A stretch of DNA of 64,000 nucleotides, taken from positions 2,108,001 to 2,172,000 of the forward strand of contig NZ_CP126161.1 in the NCBI RefSeq assembly GCF_030127105.1. The letters are read 5' to 3'. Under the pieces are notes generated by a model. It made no database searches. It was not told the DNA's origin and was given only the letters and a program-made list of their open reading frames with translations. Shown here piece by piece: positions 44,564-52,666 of this stretch (its first letter is position 1; every line of letters begins with the position of its first letter). Source of the stretch: Haloarcula pelagica (GTDB taxonomy: Archaea > Halobacteriota > Halobacteria > Halobacteriales > Haloarculaceae). Position numbers and translations under genes: made by a program.

Positions 44564-45239
44564 CGGCGAACACCGCCTTGCGAATCGACTGAAGTCGCTC
44601 ACTGCCGACGACGGTGATCCCCTCGTCGAAGATGTCCCGAAGTTTCGATCCTGCCCGGGCCGCGCTGTCGACGGACTCGACGTACGGTTCGAACGCGAAC
44701 CGATCGCCGTCGAATCGCTCTTCCGAGAGGTCGCTCACTACGTCGGTCACGAGTCGACGCGCAGCAGTCCGGTCGCCGTCGACGACGACGAACAGGTCGA
44801 TATCACTCCGTCTATCGGCTTCACCGCGGGCGACACTGCCGAACACCACGATGCCGACGAGGTCGCTGCTGTCGTCGCTCTCGTCGAATGTGTCCCGAAC
44901 ACGCTCGACGAACGCACGGATCGGCTCGTGAAATTCGACCTGCTCGACAGCCAGTATCGGGTCGCTCTTCTGCAGGCGCTCGGGGTCGATCGAGACGTAG
45001 TTGCGCTGTGGCGTCTCGCGCACTCGAACGACACCGATGCTATCGAGCAGGTCGACGGACCGCCAGACCGTCGAGCGGGCGGCACCAGTCGCGTCGACGA
45101 GTTCGGGTATCGAGAACTCCGTCTCGTGGGCGTCGGCGAGCAGATCGAGTATCTCGTCGGCCGCACTGAGACGGAACACGTCGGTTCCGGTACCGATGTC
45201 GATACAGACCGTGGTTTGACGTTTCATCAGCTCGGACAC
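44556..45239 (-). CDS. Winged-helix plus minimal nucleotidyltransferase, putative antitoxin
   Basis: A 227-residue protein. Residues 22-85 form a winged helix (FSIPELVDATGAARSTVWRS). Residues 125-190 hold the nucleotidyltransferase core FGSVARGEADRRSDIDLF, which fits the GSx10DxD pattern of MntA-type enzymes exactly. It would bind DNA to autoregulate the operon and AMPylate the HEPN partner. An alternative ATG at 45227 is equally possible. It lies between two direct copies (B and C) of the dispersed repeat. Confidence 0.85.
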   Translation of the reverse strand: MSELMKRQTTVCIDIGTGTDVFRLSAADEILDLLADAHETEFSIPELVDATGAARSTVWRSVDLLDSIGVVRVRETPQRNYVSIDPERLQKSDPILAVEQVEFHEPIRAFVERVRDTFDESDDSSDLVGIVVFGSVARGEADRRSDIDLFVVVDGDRTAARRLVTDVVSDLSEERFDGDRFAFEPYVESVDSAARAGSKLRDIFDEGITVVGSERLQSIRKAVFADE

Positions 45240-45345
45240 TGTCCGATTTTACGCAACGACGTATAGTATAGGTTGTGCAGCTACCGACTGGTGGCCGTCC
45301 GAGCGGCTTGCTACAACAAATAACCGACCTCCAGGCTCGTCCGTC

Positions 45346-45440
45346 AACAAACGAGTTTTTCACGGAGAGAACGCTACACCGGTGTGGTGGCGATGACGAA
45401 CCGTTACCCCCGCTGAGACCCGGTTTCTATTAATAGATTC
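45346..45440. repeat. Dispersed repeat copy C
   Basis: It carries AACGAGTTTTTCACGG, GTGGTGGCGATGACGAA, CGTTACCCCCGCTGAGACCC and a perfect palindrome TCTATTAATAGA. It ends 20 bp from the stop codon of a decayed HEPN gene fragment at 45461, matching the position of copy B relative to the intact HEPN gene. Confidence 0.88.
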
Positions 45441-45460
45441 GCCGATAGTCAGCAGCCGTC

Positions 45461-45538
45461 CTATCCACGGAGACACTCATGATCCGGTGACGGACAACCC
45501 ACGACGAAGGTATGACCTTCCTTCGCAGGTACGTACAT
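45461..45538 (-). pseudogene. C-terminal fragment of a second HEPN gene
   Basis: Twenty-five codons on the minus strand read MYVPAKEGHTFVVGCPSPDH then ECLRG and stop. They align residue for residue with the C-terminus of the intact HEPN protein (MYALATELHAFVVGRSSQGH then ECLCG). The similarity fades upstream of about 45545. Because copy C of the repeat follows it as copy B follows the intact gene, a whole HEPN-plus-repeat unit was duplicated and this copy then lost its 5' part and its MNT partner. Confidence 0.8.
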
Positions 45539-45722
45539 CGTAGCCGTGAGTTGCTTGTCCGTTCGACTTGCAGCCACATATTGGGAGGTAAAAACCACCA
45601 ATTTCAAATCAAAAAATGCGAATATAATACCATAACGTTCCTGACGACGATACTCTTTCTGGACCCCGTATATTTTTCTACTGAAGATCTGGATATTATG
45701 TCATTATTTGCCTCGAAATAGC

Positions 45723-46820
45723 TTATCTACGTCCGTCGAAGGGGAGACCGACTTTGTTGACCGCCAAGAGGGCCTCGATGACGTCGTCGATGGTCACATT
45801 CCCTGGCTGATTGGACATACTCGTCGACGCGTCACAGGCTGCGGCCGCGATGGCACGCAACTGCGCATCGTCGCTGGCATCGACGTGGACCCCGGCAAGC
45901 GTCGTGGGCAGACCGACGTCGTTGGCGAATGCGGCAATCTCCCGGCGCTCAGCTGTCGGCCGGTCTTCCAGCGCCAGCTGGGCGAGCAGGCCGACACAGA
46001 CCTTCTCGCCGTGAGCTGCGTCGCCGCCGACGGCAGTCGCGATGCCATCGTGGATCGCGTGGGCGGCGGCCAGCCCCCCGTTCTCGAACCCCAGTCCCGA
46101 CAGGAGGATGATGGCCTCGGTCACGTCCTCGACCGCCGGCGTCACGGCGCCGCGTTCGACCGCCTCGACAGCGGCCCGGCCCTGCTCGCGGAGAATCTGG
46201 CCGCACTCGGTCGCGATGGCCCAGCTCCCTCGGGTCGGCCGGCCGCCGGCAACCGTCTCTCCATCGCTTCCAGCCGCCGCCCTCACCTCGTACTCCGTCG
46301 CGAGTGCATCACCGATACCAGACACGAAGAACCGTGTCGGTGCGGCGGCGACGACCGCGGTGTCCACGTATACGAGGTCGGGTCGCTGATCGTGGGTGCG
46401 GCCGGTATCGAGGCCGCCGTCCGCGTCGTACAGAACCGACAGACCACTTGTCGGCGAGTCGGTCGACGCGATGGTCGGCACCGTCACGAGCGCCCCGCTA
46501 ATGCCAGGGCGTACTGCTTTTGCCGTGTCCAGGGCCTTCCCGCCCCCAGCACCAACCACGACATCGGCGCCGAGTTGGCGGGCGATGTCCGTCAAGCGAT
46601 CTATCTCTCCAGCCGTGCACTCGCCCCCGAATTCGGCGACCGACAGTGCACACGCCGCTTCGGCGAACGCCGCCTCGATGCGATCTCCCAGGACCGAGAG
46701 TACCGTCTCGTCTGCGACGAGTATCGCCTGGGTCCCCAGGGTCGCAGTCGCAGACCCGAGGTCCGAGAGAATCCCCTCGCCCTGGAGATAACGGCCGGGA
46801 GCGACGAACGCACGTTGCAT
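45723..46820 (-). CDS. gldA: Glycerol dehydrogenase-like iron/zinc alcohol dehydrogenase
   Basis: A 365-residue member of the GldA branch of the metal-dependent alcohol dehydrogenases. The NAD site is GAGGGKALDTAKAV. Metal ligands are in GIGDALATEYEVRA (aspartate), AAHAIHDG (histidine) and GDAAHGEKV (histidine). GldA oxidises glycerol to dihydroxyacetone with NAD. The ATG at 46820 gives MQRAFVAPGRY, the standard family start, and a TATA-like stretch lies about 27 bp upstream, so it is likely leaderless. It is divergent from the IclR gene with 448 bp between. Confidence 0.87.
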   Translation of the reverse strand: MQRAFVAPGRYLQGEGILSDLGSATATLGTQAILVADETVLSVLGDRIEAAFAEAACALSVAEFGGECTAGEIDRLTDIARQLGADVVVGAGGGKALDTAKAVRPGISGALVTVPTIASTDSPTSGLSVLYDADGGLDTGRTHDQRPDLVYVDTAVVAAAPTRFFVSGIGDALATEYEVRAAAGSDGETVAGGRPTRGSWAIATECGQILREQGRAAVEAVERGAVTPAVEDVTEAIILLSGLGFENGGLAAAHAIHDGIATAVGGDAAHGEKVCVGLLAQLALEDRPTAERREIAAFANDVGLPTTLAGVHVDASDDAQLRAIAAAACDASTSMSNQPGNVTIDDVIEALLAVNKVGLPFDGRR

Positions 46821-47268
46821 GCTAGTAAGTTCACGGCTGGCAGTTATTACTCTTTGTATGACGAGACGGACGTACACTTCGTCCCGCCTGCTGAAACGTA
46901 CGGTGGAGAATTAACAATGCCGGGACGACAGCACAAGTCGTTACGGCATTCGGTATACCCAGGAAGGGCCGTGAGACGCGGTCGGTACGCAGTCACTGGC
47001 CCTACAGTCCACACCTGACGTGAAAACTGTCCCCGTCAGTCGTGGCGTACCGATTATAGTAACACGTGTACTTCTGTTATCTTTCTGTTCCGTCGCACAA
47101 CCGCCTGTTTCTCGCTCCCTGGCCCAAGGTATTACCAGACTGAATGAGGTGGTACCTGTGTTCCAATTGGCGAGATAAAACGGTAGGAATTCTTACATGT
47201 GAAATATATTTTCGCATCTGTTCTTTTCATCGGAACGTTTAATGCTGATCGTTCGTTATATATTAGCC
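46821..47268. other. Divergent intergenic region between gldA-like and IclR genes
   Basis: About 450 bp with both promoters. It contains an inverted repeat at 47198-47216 (annotated separately) and a TTTAATG box about 33 bp before the IclR start. No coding sequence was recognised. Its length and content suggest regulatory use. Confidence 0.45.
47197..47217. promoter_or_regulatory. Candidate IclR operator palindrome
   Basis: ATGTGAAA and TTTCGCAT flank a TATAT centre. The arms match with one mismatched pair over eight positions. It lies about 55-70 bp before the IclR ATG at 47269, just upstream of its promoter box. Autoregulation or activation by the IclR-type protein is the simplest reading, but it is unproven. 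Confidence 0.5.
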
Positions 47269-48234
47269 ATGTCCGACTCGCGTTCCGGCCCCGACGGTGA
47301 CACGGTGCAGACAGTCCAGACCTCGTTTCGCGTTCTCGAAGCGCTCGAGGCCAAACAACCAGCAGGTGTCACCGAGGTCGCCGAGTCGCTGGACCTCTCG
47401 AAGAGTGCCGCTCACCGCCACCTCTCGACGCTGCGTGCCGAAGGGAAAGTCGAGCAGGTCGACGGCGACTACCGGCGGACGTTGGGAGACCAGACGGCCA
47501 GTCTCGACGTGGCCTTCGGTATCATCGAGGTCCTGAAAGAGCGAGGCCAAGCACCTGTCGAGGCGGTCGCAGAGGAGCTGGACGTGTTGCCTTCCACGGT
47601 CGAGCACTATCTCTCGTGGCTCGAATCCGAGGACTACGTCGTCCAGCGGGGCAACCAGTACGAGAACGGCCTGCGGTTCCTGGACCTCGGCGAACGGGTC
47701 AAGCACAGCACCGGCGTCTTCGACATCGCCGCCGACGAGGTCGATCGGCTGGCCGACGAGAGCGGCGAACTCGCGTTGTTCAGTCTCGAAGAGCACGGAG
47801 AGAACGTGCTCATGTACAAGTCCAACGGCGACGACGCGATACAGACCTCCCACGAGATCGGTCTCCGGGAACCGCTTCACTGCAGTGGTCTGGGGAAGGC
47901 CATCCTCTCGGAACTCCCACGGAAACGAGTCGAGGCGATCGTCGACGAGCGAGGCCTCCCGCAGTTCACCGAACACACCATCACCTCCCGGGACCGCCTC
48001 TTCGACGAGCTGGAGCGGACCCGCGAGCGGGGCTACGCCATTGACGACGAGGAAGCCAAGCCAGGAATCCGGTGTGTCGCCGCCCCCGTCGTCCTCGGTG
48101 ACGGTGACCTCTACGGCGCCGTCAGTGTGACGGCCCCGCGGAGTCGGATGGAAGGTGAGCGACTGGAGGAGGAGCTCCCAGAGATCGTGACCGGCGTGGC
48201 CAACGTCATCGAGGTCAACGCCATCTACGCCTGA
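47269..48234 (+). CDS. IclR-family regulator with two tandem winged helices
   Basis: A 321-residue protein, versus about 250-260 for ordinary IclR. The first winged helix is at residues 17-62 (GVTEVAESLDLSKSAAHRHL), the second at about 82-128 (PVEAVAEELDVLPSTVEHYL), and the IclR effector domain runs from about 145 to 321, with the signature PLHCSGLGKAILSELP. ATG 47269 was preferred over 47242, which falls in the promoter. It lies beside the second sugar operon and probably controls it; haloarchaeal IclR proteins such as GacR control sugar catabolism. Confidence 0.88.
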   Translation: MSDSRSGPDGDTVQTVQTSFRVLEALEAKQPAGVTEVAESLDLSKSAAHRHLSTLRAEGKVEQVDGDYRRTLGDQTASLDVAFGIIEVLKERGQAPVEAVAEELDVLPSTVEHYLSWLESEDYVVQRGNQYENGLRFLDLGERVKHSTGVFDIAADEVDRLADESGELALFSLEEHGENVLMYKSNGDDAIQTSHEIGLREPLHCSGLGKAILSELPRKRVEAIVDERGLPQFTEHTITSRDRLFDELERTRERGYAIDDEEAKPGIRCVAAPVVLGDGDLYGAVSVTAPRSRMEGERLEEELPEIVTGVANVIEVNAIYA

Positions 48235-48272
48235 ACTGCGACAACGGATTTCTGTTCGTGCTGTGTCGTCGG

Positions 48273-49388
48273 TCACGCGGTCTGTCCCAGCTGACGCTCC
48301 TCTCCGGCCAGGATGTTTTGGTCCGTCTGCGTATCGAAGAGGTGGAGACTCGTCTCGTCGAACGTGAGCGAGACGGGGTCGCCGTGGGCCGGTTTGAAGT
48401 CCGCTGAGGCCCGCACCGTACATTCCTCATCGCTGAGTTGGACGTACAGGAAGTTGTCGGACCCGATGGGTTCGACGACATCGATGGCGGTTTCGATGAC
48501 GTTGGTCGCCCCGGCGTCGGCGACGCTGATGTCCTCGGGACGGATACCCATGATGAGTTCGTCGCTGGTCGCGTTGTGCCGGACGCGCTCTGCCAACTCG
48601 GCCGAGAGCTCGTACTCGAACTCGTCGTGGACGAGGGTGTCGCCGTCGAGTCGGATGTCGAAGAGGTTCATCGCGGGGCTCCCGATGAAGTCCGCGACGA
48701 AGAGGTTCGCCGGCTGGTTGTAGATCTCGTCGGGGGAGCCGACCTGCTGGATGGTTCCGTCGGCGATGATGACGATGCGGTCGGACATCGTCATCGCCTC
48801 CTCCTGGTCGTGGGTGACGTACATCGTCGTCGTGTCGAGCTCGTCGTGAATGCGCTGGAGCTCCGTCCGCATGTGCATCTTGAGTTTCGCGTCCAGGTTC
48901 GACAGGGGCTCGTCCATCAGGAACACTTCCGGTTCGCGGACGATGGCGCGACCGGTCGCGACGCGCTGCTGTTGCCCACCAGAGAGACCGGCTGGTCGCT
49001 TCTCCAGGTGCTCGCTGATGCCCATCATCTCGGCGGCTGACTCGACACGCTGGGAGATCTCGTCCTTGGAGAGATCTGTCGTCAACTGGAGCCCGTAGGA
49101 CATGTTCTCCCGGACGGTCATGTGGGGGTACAGCGCGTAGTTCTGGAACACCATCGCGATGCCGCGGTCGCGCGGATGGACGTCGTTGATGACGCGGTCA
49201 CCGATTTTGATGGTCCCGCCGGTGATATCTTCGAGGCCCGCGACCATCCGCAACACGGTCGACTTTCCGGACCCGGACGGACCGAGGACCGAGAGGAACT
49301 CCCCGTCTCTGATCTCGAGGTCGATGTTCTGGACCGCTACGACGTCGTCGTATCGCTTCTCGACATTCTGAAAGGTAACCTGGCTCAT
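48273..49388 (-). CDS. Sugar ABC transporter ATPase, MalK/UgpC type
   Basis: A 371-residue ATPase: Walker A GPSGSGKST, Q-loop MVFQNYALYPH, signature LSGGQQQR, Walker B VFLMDEPLSNLD and switch YVTHDQEEAM. The C-terminal 130 residues form the TOBE/OB-fold regulatory domain of MalK-like proteins (GIRPEDISV). It energises sugar import. It is transcribed divergently from the binding-protein operon, with its own TATA-like stretch at 49414-49430, rather than lying inside the operon. It is the only MalK-type ATPase in this block and so presumably serves the permeases at 50900-52665. Confidence 0.93.
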   Translation of the reverse strand: MSQVTFQNVEKRYDDVVAVQNIDLEIRDGEFLSVLGPSGSGKSTVLRMVAGLEDITGGTIKIGDRVINDVHPRDRGIAMVFQNYALYPHMTVRENMSYGLQLTTDLSKDEISQRVESAAEMMGISEHLEKRPAGLSGGQQQRVATGRAIVREPEVFLMDEPLSNLDAKLKMHMRTELQRIHDELDTTTMYVTHDQEEAMTMSDRIVIIADGTIQQVGSPDEIYNQPANLFVADFIGSPAMNLFDIRLDGDTLVHDEFEYELSAELAERVRHNATSDELIMGIRPEDISVADAGATNVIETAIDVVEPIGSDNFLYVQLSDEECTVRASADFKPAHGDPVSLTFDETSLHLFDTQTDQNILAGEERQLGQTA

Positions 49389-49518
49389 GGCCGACTATCC
49401 TAGTGTGGTCTAACCAAACATATATAATTTATCCTTTGAAACCCCGAAGCGCCGATTTCGCGGCCGAGCGTATCTGAACGCCGTTTTCTATCCTCGGCCC
49501 ATCTATGCCACCATCCCA

Positions 49519-49529
49519 AAATATAAATA
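49519..49529 (+). promoter_or_regulatory. Promoter of the sugar-uptake and hydrolase operon
   Basis: AAATATAAATA is centred about 26 bp before the ATG at 49550. It is a strong archaeal TATA box, and its position predicts a leaderless mRNA starting at or near the first codon. Confidence 0.6.
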
Positions 49530-49549
49530 GTTAAAATTCATTGGAGCAC

Positions 49550-50893
49550 ATGATGGCACGAGAACACCGTAGTTCCAGGACCAGGCGTAACTTTATAAAG
49601 ACGGCCGGCGCTGCAGGGCTCGTCGGCCTCGCTGGCTGTGGCGGCTCCGGCGATGGCGGCGGTGGCTCCGGTAGCGACGGTGGTTCCGGTAGCGACGGCG
49701 GTTCGACCGGTGGCTCGGGGTCCGGGACGACGACGCTCCAGTTCTGGACGCTGTTCGCCGGTGGTGACGGGAAGGCGATGAAGTCGATGGTCGACCAGTT
49801 CAACGAAGAGCACGACTCGATCCAGGTCGAACGCCAGCGCCAACCGTTCGCAGAATACTACGATAAACTCTTCACCGCGATGACTGGCGGGAACGCGCCG
49901 GACCTCGCGGTCTTCCACACGACGGAACTGCAGCGGTTCAAACAGGCGCTACAGCCACTCGGCGACACGCTCTCGTCGGGTGCCGCAGACCAGTACGTCT
50001 CGTCTATCTGGGACTCGACAGAGTTTGACGGCTCGCGTGTCGCGGTCCCGCTGGACACGCACCCGAACGGGCTGTACTACAACAAGGACATCTTCGAGGA
50101 GGCGGGTCTGGACCCCGAGAGCCCCCCGACCTCGTTCTCGGAACTGAAGGAGGCAGCCGACACCATCTCGTCCGAAACCGACAAACTGGCGTTCAGCCCG
50201 GAACCGTACAACGGGTTCTACGTGCGCCAGTACATCGCGTGGCTCCGGGGACGGGGCGGCTCGTTCCTCAGCGGCGACAAGTCCAGCGCCGAGTTTGGCG
50301 GCTCCGACGGCACGGCCATCGGTGAGTTCTACGGGGACATCACCAGCGAGTGGGGCTGGGACCAGGCCGACGCCACGGAGAACCGAGGGACCAAGGCATT
50401 CCGGTCGGGCGACATGGCGATGACCGTCAACGGGACATGGTACTTCGGCGTCCTCCAGGAACAGGACTTCGAATGGGGGATGACCAAACCGTTCGTCGGC
50501 CCGGGCCAAGAGACCGACATCACGTGGGCCAACAGCCACACCCTCGGGGTCCCTGCGGGGACCGACAAGGCGCAGGCAGCCACCGAAGTCGCCGAGTGGC
50601 TCACACAGACGGCCGGGCTGACCTGGGGGACCGACGCCGGTCACCTGCCAGCCGCCTCCGGCGTCCTGGAGTCCGACGAACTCCGGTCCGCGACAGTCTG
50701 GAAGAAGACCCTCTCGACGTACAACGAGATGGCACAGGACGGCCAGCTCGCCTACATGCCGAGCACGGAGAACACCAACGACTACAAGCGGCCGGTCAAC
50801 AAGGCGATCCAGCAGATCTACTCCGGACAGGCGGAGGCTGCCGACGCCATCCCGGCCGCCGCAGACGAGGTTACGAGCAACCTCCAGGGATGA
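49550..50893 (+). CDS. Sugar ABC transporter substrate-binding lipoprotein
   Basis: A 447-residue family 1 (MalE/UgpB-like) binding protein. It has a basic N-terminus with twin arginine RTRRNFIKTAG, lipobox GLAGC (C30), then a Gly/Ser/Asp linker. The mature protein has the family's LQFWTLFAGGDGK start, GLYYNKDIFEEAGLDP and PEPYNGFY regions. Two ATGs (49550 and 49553) and a TTG at 49541 are in frame; the first ATG was chosen from the TATA spacing. It heads the operon with six- to four-base junctions to both permeases. Confidence 0.94.
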   Translation: MMAREHRSSRTRRNFIKTAGAAGLVGLAGCGGSGDGGGGSGSDGGSGSDGGSTGGSGSGTTTLQFWTLFAGGDGKAMKSMVDQFNEEHDSIQVERQRQPFAEYYDKLFTAMTGGNAPDLAVFHTTELQRFKQALQPLGDTLSSGAADQYVSSIWDSTEFDGSRVAVPLDTHPNGLYYNKDIFEEAGLDPESPPTSFSELKEAADTISSETDKLAFSPEPYNGFYVRQYIAWLRGRGGSFLSGDKSSAEFGGSDGTAIGEFYGDITSEWGWDQADATENRGTKAFRSGDMAMTVNGTWYFGVLQEQDFEWGMTKPFVGPGQETDITWANSHTLGVPAGTDKAQAATEVAEWLTQTAGLTWGTDAGHLPAASGVLESDELRSATVWKKTLSTYNEMAQDGQLAYMPSTENTNDYKRPVNKAIQQIYSGQAEAADAIPAAADEVTSNLQG

Positions 50894-50899
50894 CCCCAC

Positions 50900-51823
50900 A
50901 TGGCAACTGAAGACAATTACTCGTTCATCGGAAAACTCCGGGCGGTCGACCTGAGGGACGCCGAGACGCGGGACGGCATCCTCTTCGCGCTGCCGTACCT
51001 CGCGCTGTTCTCGGTGTTCCTCCTCTATCCACTGCTGAAGGGGTTCTACATGAGCCTCTTCGCCTGGAACGCCTTCGCGCCGGCCCAATCGGAGTTCATC
51101 CTCTTCGAGAACTACACGCGGATGTTGAGCGATCCGGAGTTCTGGAAGTCGGTCAGAGCCACTGTCGTCTTCGTGGTCCTGACGGTACCGACGCTCGTCG
51201 TCTTGGGGCTCGCGCTGGCGCTCGGTGTCAACCGTGACATCAAGGGCAAGCGAGTGCTGCGGACGATATTCTTCAGTCCGTACGTGTTGACCGTCTCGGT
51301 CGTCTCGCTCATCTGGGCCGAGCTGTACGCACCACAGTACGGGGCGATAAACTACTACGTCGGGTACCTCGTCTCGAACCCGCCGGCGTGGCTGAACTCC
51401 TTTACGTGGGCGATGCCCGCCATCGCGCTCGCGACTGTCTGGTGGACCGTCGGGTTCAACTTCGTCATCCTGATCGCGGCACGCCAGAGCGTCCCCGAGC
51501 GATTGTACGAGGCGGCACGAATCGACGGGGCGAGTTCCTGGCGTGCGTTCAAGGACATCACGCTCCCCCAGATGCGTTCCGCCATCGTGTTTGTCACGAC
51601 CGTCCAGTTCATCTGGTCGTTCCAGGTGTTCGGCCAGGCGTACATCATGACCAACGGTGGGCCAGGCAACTCGACGCAGACGCTCGTGATGTACCTGTTC
51701 CGAATGGCGTTCAACGAGGGACAGTTCGGGTACGCGGCCGCGATCGGCTACTTCCTGTTCTTCGTCCTGGTGGCCGTCTCACTGGGTAACTACTACTTCG
51801 TCAGCGGAGGGACGGAAACATGA
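50900..51823 (+). CDS. Sugar ABC transporter permease, MalF/UgpA type
   Basis: A 307-residue permease with six membrane helices. The N-terminal LPYLALFSVFLLYPLLKGFYMSL and the EAA loop ERLYEAARIDGASSWRAFKDIT are typical of carbohydrate permeases of this type. A conserved YIMTNGGPGNST loop follows. It starts six bases after the binding-protein stop and overlaps the second permease by four bases. Confidence 0.94.
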   Translation: MATEDNYSFIGKLRAVDLRDAETRDGILFALPYLALFSVFLLYPLLKGFYMSLFAWNAFAPAQSEFILFENYTRMLSDPEFWKSVRATVVFVVLTVPTLVVLGLALALGVNRDIKGKRVLRTIFFSPYVLTVSVVSLIWAELYAPQYGAINYYVGYLVSNPPAWLNSFTWAMPAIALATVWWTVGFNFVILIAARQSVPERLYEAARIDGASSWRAFKDITLPQMRSAIVFVTTVQFIWSFQVFGQAYIMTNGGPGNSTQTLVMYLFRMAFNEGQFGYAAAIGYFLFFVLVAVSLGNYYFVSGGTET

Positions 51824-52665
51824 GTACTGCAAGTTCACGGTTCCTGTCGGAGCGAGTCCGGTCGGTGGGCGTCTACGTCGCCCTGTACGGCGCAGCGGCC
51901 ATCTTCCTGGTGCCGTACGCCTACATGGTGTCGACGTCGATCAAGCCAGAGCAGTTCACGTTCACGAACCAGCCCTACTGGATCCCGCCAGAGGTTACCT
52001 TCCGGTGGTACGACGCCGTCCTCGCGGGTGCACCGATGGTCCAGTGGGGGATCAACACGTTCATCATCGCGGCGACCACCACGGTGCTCGTGGTCATCCT
52101 CGACTCGATGATCGCGTTCTCGCTGACCAAACTGGACTGGCCTGGCAAGCGCATCGTGTTCACCGTCATCGTCGCCTCGTTCATGGTGCCGGTGTTTGCG
52201 AACATGGTGCCGCTGTACACGATCATCACCGACTTCGGGCTGATCAACAATCCGCTCGCGGTCATCCTGCCGTTCAGCGCCATGCCCATCGGCGTGTTCC
52301 TGTTCACGCAGTTCTTCAGCGACCTGCCGGACTCGGTCATCGAGGCCGCGAAACTCGACGGCTTCTCGACGTTCCAGATCTACTACAAGATCGTCCTGCC
52401 CCTGATGAAGCCGGCCATCGCGGCGCTGTCGCTGTACACGTTCGTGTACACCTGGAACCAGTTCCTCTGGCCGCTCATCGTCCTGCAGGGACAGAACCAG
52501 TTCACGCTGCCGGTCGGCATCGTCACGATGCAGCCGACGCAGGTGTTCCAGCCGGGGGCCGAGATGGCGGGGACTTTCCTCGCGGTGCTCCCGCTGTTCG
52601 TCGTGTTCCTCGTGTTGCAGGAACACCTCGTGAACGCCGTGCAGATGCAGGGGACCACAGGATAA
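51820..52665 (+). CDS. Sugar ABC transporter permease, MalG/UgpE type
   Basis: A 281-residue permease with six helices. The EAA loop is DSVIEAAKLDGFSTFQIYYKIV, and the N-terminus contains the family segment PYAYMVSTSIKPEQF. It begins in ATGA overlap with the first permease. It is followed one base later by the YesL-like gene. Together the two permeases and the divergent ATPase complete an importer. Confidence 0.94.
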   Translation: MSTASSRFLSERVRSVGVYVALYGAAAIFLVPYAYMVSTSIKPEQFTFTNQPYWIPPEVTFRWYDAVLAGAPMVQWGINTFIIAATTTVLVVILDSMIAFSLTKLDWPGKRIVFTVIVASFMVPVFANMVPLYTIITDFGLINNPLAVILPFSAMPIGVFLFTQFFSDLPDSVIEAAKLDGFSTFQIYYKIVLPLMKPAIAALSLYTFVYTWNQFLWPLIVLQGQNQFTLPVGIVTMQPTQVFQPGAEMAGTFLAVLPLFVVFLVLQEHLVNAVQMQGTTG

Positions 52666-52666
52666 C

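Noticed and set aside
42305-45440. CRISPR array formed by the dispersed repeats
   Set aside because: Copies are about 90 bp long and over 1 kb apart with genes between them; there are no short regular spacers and no cas genes.
49648-49730. Short tandem repetition of GGTTCCGGTAGCGACGG-like units
   Set aside because: It encodes the Gly/Ser/Asp linker after the lipobox of the sugar-binding protein, an expected low-complexity linker rather than a satellite or CRISPR repeat.
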